From positions 1-5,609 of the forward strand of contig JAGAAH010000136.1 of assembly GCA_017615375.1 (NCBI GenBank): a stretch of 5,609 nucleotides of DNA, read 5' to 3'. Numbering within the stretch: position 1 is the first letter of the stretch; each line of letters begins with the position of its first letter. Under the pieces are notes generated by a model that saw nothing but the letters and a program-made list of their open reading frames with translations, made no database searches and was not told the DNA's origin. The DNA is from Lachnospiraceae bacterium. GTDB taxonomy: Bacteria; Bacillota; Clostridia; Lachnospirales; Lachnospiraceae. The translations under genes were made by a program, and so were the position numbers. This document shows, one piece after another, positions 1-4,965 of the stretch.

Positions 1-1601
1 ACTTTATAAGTATACTTCTTTCCGAGTGTTAACTTCGTATCTGAATATTTTAAAGTTGTACTGTCTACTATCTTAAGTAATGTATACTTCCATTCGCCTT
101 CTGCTTTTCTGTATATTTCGTAAGTAGTAGCTCCTTCGACCTCCTTCCAGGAAAGGTCGATAGTTGCTTCCTTTGAATTACTTATAGTAAGGTGAGAGTT
201 ATTTAATGTAAGCGGTCTTCTGTTATGTCCGTTTCTTGCAAGTACTTTAATACAAGCATTTGCTTTTCCGTAGTTTACTAAATCTTCCCAACTTCCGTTA
301 TTTTTCTTAATGAATGTTTCATTTGGATTAGCAGATGCATGGCTTGTTATTGTTCCGCTACGCCACTCATTATCGATGTAATAAGTAACCGGATTAAAAA
401 AATGCACTGTAACGAAAATGTCGTCATTTGCGGATACATTTACGCCGTTGCTAAACTGTAATGTCTGATAGCCATTTTCTGTAAGCGAAACTGTTTCCGT
501 ATGTATACAGTTATTCTCATTTATGCTTTCAACACTAGCTGTGTTGTTATATACTTTAATTGTTGCCTGTGTCTTTCCTTCTAACTTAACTGCAACTCCT
601 GTTAAGGTCTCATCACTGTTTGCTTTAAAAGAAATTGCAATGTCGTTAGTGCTTTTGACTTCTGTCAAACCTATTCCGCCGTCATATGTATAAAGCCAAT
701 CATAAGTCTCAACAGGAGCTACTTCGAATGAGTAAACGAGCTGATCATATGTTGGGTCTATGTAGTTGCAGTAAGAAATGTATGAATAATTAAGACCTCC
801 ACTATTTTTAACAATCCATGCACCATCTTTTGGGGCAGGAGTTGCAAAATTGGTTCTGCTGTAATAATCGTCCCAACCAATAATAACAAGCACATGCCCT
901 CCGCTAAGCTTAGACTTATTATTCCTGTACCAATCTTCTGACATGTAGTAGCTATGATTTCGGTTGCTGAATATCTTGCTGGTGTCCGAAGCAGAGCGAA
1001 TACTAGTTACTGCTGCACCATACTTCATGACTGCATATTTGATAGCAGTCTCGTCGTTTCTTGAAACTGAACTAACTCGAGAGCACCTGAAAACTTCTTT
1101 ACCGATACAGTCCGAATAAATATCGTGGATTATATCCTTATACGGGTATTCGGATTCAAGTCCTATACCTAATCCATTCATTAAGCTATATCCTGCGATA
1201 CTTGCTGATCCTCCGTTGTACCACTCAGCTGCCGAAGTTGAGATTCCTTCTCCAGCAATATTGCTGTTATCTGTGTCGATAATATGCTTAGCACACCAAG
1301 CTAAGTATCTTTCCGATAAATTATATTCGCCGTATCCTTTTACAAGTGCATTACTTTCAAGTGCAGCTATTGTTGCAAATGCCCAGCATGTTCCATACTT
1401 GCCTTGATTTCTCTTCGGAGTTACTAACCCGTAATCTCTTAAATCAAACTTAGCAGGTAATTCGCCTGAAGACTCAACACTTGCGAGTACTTCTCTGTAT
1501 TCTTCGATACCCTTACTCTGTCCTGCATTAACAGGTCTCGCATACAATGTGCTTATGACAAGTACTAAGATAAGTAACAAACTTAAAGCTCTCTTTTTCA
1601 T
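1..1601 (-). CDS. Secreted papain-like (C1A) cysteine peptidase with lectin-like and FN3-like domains, 3' end outside window
   Basis: Exported cysteine endopeptidase that probably acts at the cell surface or outside the cell. The frame is open for 533 codons and runs off the left edge. Residues 1-26 form a signal peptide (MKKR, hydrophobic core, V-N-A before Gly27), followed by a short propeptide-like stretch. The peptidase domain starts near residue 50 (FDLRDYG). The expected active-site residues are visible: oxyanion Gln66 (RNQG), nucleophile Cys72 (GTCWAF), His236 (SGGHVLVIIGWDD) and Asn266 (WIVKNSGG). Residues about 300-455, opening with LYTYDGG, resemble the lectin-like domain that follows C1 peptidases in Clostridia. 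From about 463 an FN3-like fold begins (LSWKEVEGATTYEIYRK, GKKYTYK), so more FN3 repeats or a surface anchor may follow. The ATG is supported by AGGTGAGGAG at 1611-1620, nine bases upstream. One oddity is that the Trp normally found in the NSWG motif is Gly268. The family call is firm; the substrate is unknown. Confidence 0.93.
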   Translation of the reverse strand, partial: MKKRALSLLLILVLVISTLYARPVNAGQSKGIEEYREVLASVESSGELPAKFDLRDYGLVTPKRNQGKYGTCWAFATIAALESNALVKGYGEYNLSERYLAWCAKHIIDTDNSNIAGEGISTSAAEWYNGGSASIAGYSLMNGLGIGLESEYPYKDIIHDIYSDCIGKEVFRCSRVSSVSRNDETAIKYAVMKYGAAVTSIRSASDTSKIFSNRNHSYYMSEDWYRNNKSKLSGGHVLVIIGWDDYYSRTNFATPAPKDGAWIVKNSGGLNYSYISYCNYIDPTYDQLVYSFEVAPVETYDWLYTYDGGIGLTEVKSTNDIAISFKANSDETLTGVAVKLEGKTQATIKVYNNTASVESINENNCIHTETVSLTENGYQTLQFSNGVNVSANDDIFVTVHFFNPVTYYIDNEWRSGTITSHASANPNETFIKKNNGSWEDLVNYGKANACIKVLARNGHNRRPLTLNNSHLTISNSKEATIDLSWKEVEGATTYEIYRKAEGEWKYTLLKIVDSTTLKYSDTKLTLGKKYTYK

Positions 1602-1664
1602 ATATTCCAACTCCTCACCTTATATTATTCTATATTAATATTCTCATATCAAACGCACATGTCT

Positions 1665-1693
1665 ATTATATACTCTTCCCATTCAAAAGTACA
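1665..1693 (-). promoter_or_regulatory. Candidate promoter of the cysteine peptidase gene
   Basis: On the minus strand a perfect -10 box TATAAT lies at 1665-1670. Seventeen bases upstream is TGTACT (1688-1693), which matches TTGACA at only three of six positions, so the -35 is weak. Transcription would start near 1658 and give a leader of about 57 bases ending in a strong ribosome binding site. The weak -35 may mean that an activator is used. The promoter is divergent from that of the toxin-antitoxin genes, with the two -35 boxes about 24 bases apart. Confidence 0.5.
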
Positions 1694-1717
1694 TCTTAAA
1701 CACTTCCCGAAGCATCA

Positions 1718-1746
1718 TTGCATTTGTATTGATTTAGAAGTATAAT
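1718..1746 (+). promoter_or_regulatory. Candidate promoter of the toxin-antitoxin operon
   Basis: TTGCAT (1718-1723), a 17-base spacer and a perfect TATAAT (1741-1746) form a sigma-A-like promoter on the plus strand. Transcription would start near 1753, leaving a short leader of under 30 bases before the antitoxin ATG. The -10 box lies inside an inverted repeat, which fits repression by the antitoxin or the toxin-antitoxin complex. Confidence 0.6.
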
Positions 1747-1756
1747 AGCATCAATA
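1727..1756. promoter_or_regulatory. Inverted repeat around the -10 box, candidate antitoxin operator
   Basis: TATTGAT (1727-1733) and ATCAATA (1750-1756) are perfect 7-bp inverted arms separated by 16 bases, with the -10 TATAAT in the gap. A related half-site is present as a direct repeat: AGCATCA occurs at 1711-1717 and again at 1747-1753, the second copy overlapping the right arm. RelB/DinJ-type antitoxins are ribbon-helix-helix proteins that bind paired short sites and repress their own promoter. Assigning this repeat as that operator is inference from position and symmetry. Confidence 0.45.
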
Positions 1757-1779
1757 TAGTAATTATAGGAGGTATATCT

Positions 1780-2073
1780 ATGGCAAGCACAATTCAATTA
1801 CGTGTAGACGATGAATTAAAGCTCAAGTCAGACCAGCTTTTTAAGGAATTGGGCACCGATACTACAACTGCTATCAGAATTTTCTTAACCAGAGCTGTTG
1901 CAATTAATGGATTTCCGTTCGAAATTAAGAAAACTGAACCCGATCCATTTGCAGGCATGTCGGAAGATGAGCTTCTTAAAAAAATCGCTCTTTCTAAGCT
2001 TCACGCTGACGAAGGTAAATATCGTGTTGCAGATGAAACAATATCTGATCTAAGGGGGAAATATGGAATATAA
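1780..2073 (+). CDS. RelB/DinJ-family type II antitoxin
   Basis: A 97-residue antitoxin expected to neutralise the toxin encoded directly downstream and to repress the operon by binding its promoter. The N-terminal 55 residues fit the RelB/DinJ ribbon-helix-helix pattern: a short beta strand (STIQLRVDD, about 3-11), helix 1 (ELKLKSDQLFKELG), helix 2 (TTTAIRIFLTRAVAINGF), then the typical PFEI at about 46-49. The remaining acidic and basic segment (about 50-97, with MSEDELLKKIALSK) should wrap the toxin. The ATG follows AGGAGG (1767-1772) by seven bases. The stop lies inside the next gene, giving an 11-base overlap that suggests translational coupling. The length is usual for the family. The family assignment is strong; a specific gene name is not justified. 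Confidence 0.9.
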   Translation: MASTIQLRVDDELKLKSDQLFKELGTDTTTAIRIFLTRAVAINGFPFEIKKTEPDPFAGMSEDELLKKIALSKLHADEGKYRVADETISDLRGKYGI

Positions 2074-2377
2074 AGTTTACATTACTGAGGATGCAGAAAG
2101 AGACTTAGATAGTTTCATCTACTATCTACTCTTCGAAAAACTCAATGAACAGGCTGCCGCAAGTCTACTTGATGATTTCGAAGCTACCAAGAAACAACTT
2201 TCACTTGTCGCCGGCAGCCTAAAACCCTGTACGAACGAAAAACTTAAAGCTCAAGGATACAAGCGAATCAATTTTCTCTATCACAGATACTTCATTATAT
2301 ATCACATTAATGGAACAAACGCCATTATCGATAATATTTTCCACGAATTACAAGACTACGAAAACAAACTCAACTAA
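2063..2377 (+). CDS. RelE/ParE-superfamily type II toxin
   Basis: A 104-residue toxin partner of the overlapping RelB/DinJ-like antitoxin. RelE-fold toxins usually cleave mRNA on the ribosome, whereas ParE members target gyrase; which applies here cannot be read from the sequence. Family features are the opening strand YKVYITEDAERDLD (3-16), a helical hairpin (about 17-48), the GYKRI strand (65-69), the hydrophobic strand YFIIYHI (76-82) and a closing IIDNIFHELQDYENKL (88-103). The closing DYE is common in this group. The usual Arg-rich stretch near the C terminus (as in YGRRDY) is FHELQDY here, so His94, His74, Arg68 and Arg75 are the remaining candidates for catalysis. The start overlaps the antitoxin stop, and AAGGGGG (2052-2058 region) inside the antitoxin gene serves as ribosome binding site. 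No strong terminator follows. Confidence 0.85.
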   Translation: MEYKVYITEDAERDLDSFIYYLLFEKLNEQAAASLLDDFEATKKQLSLVAGSLKPCTNEKLKAQGYKRINFLYHRYFIIYHINGTNAIIDNIFHELQDYENKLN

Positions 2378-2404
2378 TAAATCTATATCAAATACTCCAT
2401 TTTC

Positions 2405-2435
2405 AACCTGATAGCTATGATTTATAACCTGATAG
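2405..2435. repeat. Two direct copies of AACCTGATAG, 21 bases apart
   Basis: AACCTGATAG occurs at 2405-2414 and 2426-2435. The starts are 21 bases apart, about two helical turns, so both copies face the same side of the DNA. They lie just upstream of the MFS gene's -35 box (2446-2451), a usual place for an activator or regulator site. The function is inferred; a fortuitous duplication is possible. Confidence 0.5.
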
Positions 2436-2445
2436 GCAAATCATG
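2416..2445. repeat. Inverted repeat upstream of the MFS promoter: operator or weak terminator
   Basis: ATGATTT (2417-2423) and AAATCAT (2438-2444) are perfect 7-bp inverted arms. Inside the gap, CCT-GAT-AGG could add a short inner stem, and T2416 with G2445 could pair at the base in RNA. Downstream there is only a short T run (GTTTAC), so as an intrinsic terminator for the toxin gene it would be weak and AT-rich. Its abutment to the -35 box of the MFS promoter makes a regulator binding site equally likely. It overlaps the AACCTGATAG direct repeat. Confidence 0.4.
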
Positions 2446-2474
2446 TTTACACCCATTATTATCTTCTCTATAAT
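2446..2474 (+). promoter_or_regulatory. Promoter of the MFS transporter gene
   Basis: TTTACA (2446-2451, five of six matches to TTGACA), a 17-base spacer and a perfect TATAAT (2469-2474) form a near-consensus sigma-A-type promoter. The predicted start is near 2481, leaving a leader of about 49 bases that ends in GAGGAG (2517-2522). This makes the transporter an independent unit rather than the third gene of the toxin-antitoxin operon. Confidence 0.7.
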
Positions 2475-2529
2475 TAACTCATAAGATTAACCGAACGGAA
2501 AATGCATATTAAAAAAGAGGAGAGATGTT

Positions 2530-3813
2530 ATGAGTAACGTATTTTCAAGCAGGAATTATAGACTGGTATTTTTCGGCGCACTCGTATCCGAACTTGGGGC
2601 GCTTTTATACAGCTTCGCAGTAAGCTTCTATATACTTGAAATCAGTAATAATAACGCATTCTTACAAGGCTTATACCTTGCACTTTGCGGAGCCACATTA
2701 CTTCTTTTTACTCCTATAGGCGGAGTATTCGGAGACAGATTCAATAAAGCAAAGATAATGTTTACATGCGATTATATGAAGGGCAGCCTTATAATAATCG
2801 CAACTATACTTATGATGCTTTTCAGAAGTAACACCGCGCACCTTATTATTCTGTTTGCAATCGGTATTGTAGGTAATGGTGTAAGCGGTATATTTAACCC
2901 GGCATCGGGCGCACTGCTTCCTCACATAGTTCCGGAAGATAAGTTGCAGCAGGCCAATTCATACTTTGCCATTAAAAGCTCTGCAGAGGGAATCTTAGGA
3001 ATAATCCTTGCAGGAATTCTATACACAATGCTTCCTATCCAGGTATTATTCTTGATTGTCGGCGTGTGCTTTATTTTATCCGGAATATCCGAGATGTTCA
3101 TAAAATATGATTTTGTTAAATCAGACGATAAGATGACGGTTAAGCTTGCGCTTTCCGATATGAAAGAAGGTTTTACCTACCTTACGTCCCGCAAAGCTAT
3201 ACTTGCACTTGTGTTGGCAATTCTTTTCATTAACTTCTTCTTTGCACCTATCACAAGTAACTTTTTACCTTACTTTGTAAAAACAGACGTTGCAAATGCA
3301 CCTACCTATCTATTTAAAAGCTTCATTAAACCTGAGATGTGGATTTCAATCTTCAGTGTATTAATGGGATTAACTTCCCTTGTCGCATCTTTTATATTAA
3401 GTGGTCAAAAGCAGGAAGATAAGTGCGGCAGAAAAGTTGCAAAAAGACTTTTTATCGAAGCTTTACTCATAGTCGGACTTACCATAAGCTATATTATATT
3501 TGTTGCAGGCGGCAAGTCGCTTAATGCATTTCTCATAATACTGTCACTCGGTATTCTTGTCGTAGGGTTCTTACTTTCTTTTATCAACATTCCGATAAGC
3601 ACTGTCCTTATGCGAGTTGTCGATAAAGATAAGTTAAGTAAAGTTACAAGTATCTTGGGAATCTTGTCACAAGGTCTTATCCCGATAGCATCGGTTATTG
3701 CAGGTGCAATTTTGCAAGGGCTCGGAAGCTCGTTCCTTCTTGGCTTCTGCTCTGCGGGATTCCTTATTACATCAATAGTGCTTATGGGCAACAAGAAAGT
3801 AAGCGAAATCTAA
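2530..3813 (+). CDS. MFS transporter, drug-efflux-like (DHA3/MFS_3 type)
   Basis: A 427-residue inner-membrane transporter, probably a proton-driven exporter. The substrate is unknown; macrolide-efflux-like and other drug exporters belong to this branch. Twelve hydrophobic segments can be placed at about 11-36, 46-67, 79-98, 102-124, 147-167, 170-190, 223-246, 271-291, 307-326, 333-355, 372-394 and 399-420. MFS motif A lies between helices 2 and 3 (GGVFGDRFNKAK, 64-75). The two halves share the internal echo usual for this family: VPEDKLQQANS (134-144) in the first half and VDKDKLSKVTS (364-374) in the second. The ATG follows GAGGAG by seven bases. Its own promoter lies upstream and a strong hairpin lies nine bases after the stop, so it is probably monocistronic. 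Length and topology look intact. Resistance activity should not be assumed. Confidence 0.88.
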   Translation: MSNVFSSRNYRLVFFGALVSELGALLYSFAVSFYILEISNNNAFLQGLYLALCGATLLLFTPIGGVFGDRFNKAKIMFTCDYMKGSLIIIATILMMLFRSNTAHLIILFAIGIVGNGVSGIFNPASGALLPHIVPEDKLQQANSYFAIKSSAEGILGIILAGILYTMLPIQVLFLIVGVCFILSGISEMFIKYDFVKSDDKMTVKLALSDMKEGFTYLTSRKAILALVLAILFINFFFAPITSNFLPYFVKTDVANAPTYLFKSFIKPEMWISIFSVLMGLTSLVASFILSGQKQEDKCGRKVAKRLFIEALLIVGLTISYIIFVAGGKSLNAFLIILSLGILVVGFLLSFINIPISTVLMRVVDKDKLSKVTSILGILSQGLIPIASVIAGAILQGLGSSFLLGFCSAGFLITSIVLMGNKKVSEI

Positions 3814-3821
3814 TATACAAA

Positions 3822-3849
3822 AAACGCCGCAGTCATCACTGCGGCGTTT
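3822..3849. terminator. Shared bidirectional intrinsic terminator
   Basis: AAACGCCGCAGT (3822-3833), loop CATC and ACTGCGGCGTTT (3838-3849) form a perfect 12-bp GC-rich stem between two convergent genes. Read on the minus strand it is followed by six T residues, ideal for ending the DUF1002 transcript. Read on the plus strand only TTT then AATTT follows, adequate for the MFS transcript but weaker. The hairpin starts nine bases past the MFS stop and ends 15 bases past the DUF1002 stop. Confidence 0.92.
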
Positions 3850-3864
3850 AATTTCATAATTCAA

Positions 3865-4800
3865 TTAGCTAAATAAGCCGGTTAAAAAATCAAGAATCTC
3901 CTGGAAAAACTTCTTAATCATATCAATTATGGAATTGGCATCCATACTGTCAAGATCTATTCCCATGGCTTTTAAAGCATTATACATATCCGTTGCCTGC
4001 TTTGCGAGTGCATGCGGATCTATATCCATCTTGGCAATCTTCTTAAGAAGGTCAACAACCTGTGTTACCTGCGCCTCCGTAAGCTCCATGTCAAACTCTT
4101 TTGCTGCTTCCTTAACGGCACTTCTTATCTCTTCATCACTTTCAAGATCTTCTGCCACAACAAGCTGCTTTGCATATGCAATAAACTCTGCAACCTTATC
4201 TGTATCACCAAGATATGTTCCAAGCTTACCCGTAAGTACAAGCTCGTTTGTTGCAACCATAAGTACCTGCTCATCCAATACTTCGCCTGTCATATCGCAA
4301 TATGCCTTAACGATTCCGATTAATGCTGCCGTACCGGATAAATCAAAAGGAGCTGCAATAATCACTTCTGCATCCTGTACGCCTGCTGTAATAAGCGCGT
4401 TCTGATACATCGATACCGTACAGTAATCAATATTGTGAGTTGTAATCTTAAGCCCCGTACCCGGTGCCTTCGGAACAAACTTCACCGAAGAGAATGCCTT
4501 GGTACCAATCTTATCCTTATCTACAAATGCATCGAGATACTTATGCTCTTCACTGTTGCTAACCGTAAGTACCTTAAACTGCGGAAGTTCCTCTTCCATT
4601 ACGCCAAGCAAATTAAGAACCGTCTTCTTCTGGTCTTCACTTAGATCTTCACCGAAGACTATATATGACTGACCATATCCATCGGCATTCATTGCTTTTT
4701 CCGCATTTCCCGTAGCAGAACTTGCCAAAGCCTTAGCAGAACAAGTTAAAAGCATACAGCATAAAAGCGCAAATGCCACTATTCTCTTTTTCATTTTCAA
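3865..4800 (-). CDS. Exported DUF1002 family protein (YpuA-like)
   Basis: A 311-residue exported protein of unknown function related to Bacillus subtilis YpuA (DUF1002). An N-terminal signal peptide is clear: MKMKKR, a hydrophobic core to about residue 20, and A-L-A at 24-26 as the likely cleavage site. The Cys at 20 is preceded by Leu-Leu-Thr, a poor lipobox, so a lipoprotein is less likely. Recognisable DUF1002 features are the YIVFGEDLSEDQKKTVL opening (46-62), IIAAPFDLSGTAALIGIVKAY (about 147-167) and VATNELVLTGKLGTYLGD (about 182-199). The rest is helical and acidic, ending in a Phe/Leu-rich amphipathic helix (FFQEILDFLTGLFS). The start at 4800 is TTG, eight bases after GAAAGGA. The ATG two codons later (4794) would leave 14 bases, so TTG is preferred. 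The gene has its own promoter and terminator. Confidence 0.88.
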   Translation of the reverse strand: MKMKKRIVAFALLCCMLLTCSAKALASSATGNAEKAMNADGYGQSYIVFGEDLSEDQKKTVLNLLGVMEEELPQFKVLTVSNSEEHKYLDAFVDKDKIGTKAFSSVKFVPKAPGTGLKITTHNIDYCTVSMYQNALITAGVQDAEVIIAAPFDLSGTAALIGIVKAYCDMTGEVLDEQVLMVATNELVLTGKLGTYLGDTDKVAEFIAYAKQLVVAEDLESDEEIRSAVKEAAKEFDMELTEAQVTQVVDLLKKIAKMDIDPHALAKQATDMYNALKAMGIDLDSMDANSIIDMIKKFFQEILDFLTGLFS

Positions 4801-4808
4801 ATCACTAA

Positions 4809-4815
4809 TCCTTTC
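4809..4815 (-). promoter_or_regulatory. Ribosome binding site favouring a TTG start
   Basis: Minus-strand GAAAGGA is the only good Shine-Dalgarno match before the DUF1002 gene. It stands eight bases from TTG (4800-4798) and 14 from the first ATG (4794-4792). Spacing therefore argues for TTG, though the mature protein would be identical after signal peptide removal. Confidence 0.6.
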
Positions 4816-4816
4816 A

Positions 4817-4837
4817 TGTAAGAACGAATTTCTTACA
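4817..4837 (-). repeat. Leader hairpin next to the DUF1002 ribosome binding site
   Basis: TGTAAGAA (4817-4824) and TTCTTACA (4830-4837) are perfect 8-bp inverted arms around a five-base loop. In the mRNA the hairpin would end one base before the GAAAGGA ribosome binding site, so it could modulate ribosome access or protect the 5' leader. As DNA it could instead be a repressor site downstream of the promoter. No T run follows it, so it is not a terminator. Confidence 0.5.
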
Positions 4838-4883
4838 ATAAAAAACCTGTACTTATAAATACCTATTAAACAACAACCTACTC

Positions 4884-4911
4884 ATTTTATCACCAATTTA
4901 TTTTTTGTCAA
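4884..4911 (-). promoter_or_regulatory. Promoter of the DUF1002 gene
   Basis: On the minus strand a perfect -35 TTGACA (4906-4911), a 16-base spacer and TAAAAT (4884-4889, five of six matches) form a strong sigma-A-like promoter. The start would be near 4876, giving a leader of about 75 bases that contains the 8-bp hairpin. The -35 box begins right after the T run of the upstream gene's terminator. Confidence 0.68.
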
Positions 4912-4915
4912 GTTA

Positions 4916-4945
4916 AAAAGGCGACCTCCCAAGAAATCGCCTTTT
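4916..4945 (-). terminator. Intrinsic terminator of the chemotaxis receptor gene
   Basis: AAAAGGCGA (4916-4924) and TCGCCTTTT (4937-4945) form a 9-bp stem with a 12-base loop. On the minus strand the stem runs into TTTTT before AACTTGACA. It lies about 20 bases after the receptor's stop codon. The GC core is short and the loop large, so termination may be incomplete, with some read-through into the DUF1002 gene. Confidence 0.7.
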
Positions 4946-4965
4946 ATCAACACTTTTATGACCTT

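Noticed and set aside
1216..1407. Open frame of 63 codons on the plus strand
   Set aside because: It lies opposite the conserved peptidase domain, lacks a ribosome binding site and resembles no family.
1703..1712. Short palindrome CTTC-CC-GAAG between the divergent promoters
   Set aside because: Arms of four bases with a two-base centre are too short to separate from chance and cannot form an RNA hairpin with so small a loop.
2698..2925. Open frame of 75 codons on the minus strand
   Set aside because: Antisense to the transporter's membrane helices; the translation is Cys/Tyr/Lys-rich shadow sequence.
3489..3794. Open frame of 101 codons on the minus strand
   Set aside because: Antisense to the C-terminal MFS helices, with no start signals; the MFS reading is clearly the real one.
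2530..3813. Naming the transporter as a macrolide efflux pump
   Set aside because: Motif A and topology fit a broad exporter branch only; nothing visible fixes the substrate.
3929..4405. Open frame of 158 codons on the plus strand, Ser/Ala/Ile-rich
   Set aside because: A codon-bias shadow of the DUF1002 gene; no ribosome binding site and low-complexity composition.
4012..4644. Two further plus-strand open frames (4012-4323 and 4435-4644)
   Set aside because: Both are antisense to the DUF1002 gene, with no family resemblance or start signals.
4816..4837. Leader hairpin as a riboswitch or attenuator
   Set aside because: The leader is only about 75 bases, shows no recognisable aptamer core and no alternative terminator stem with a T run.
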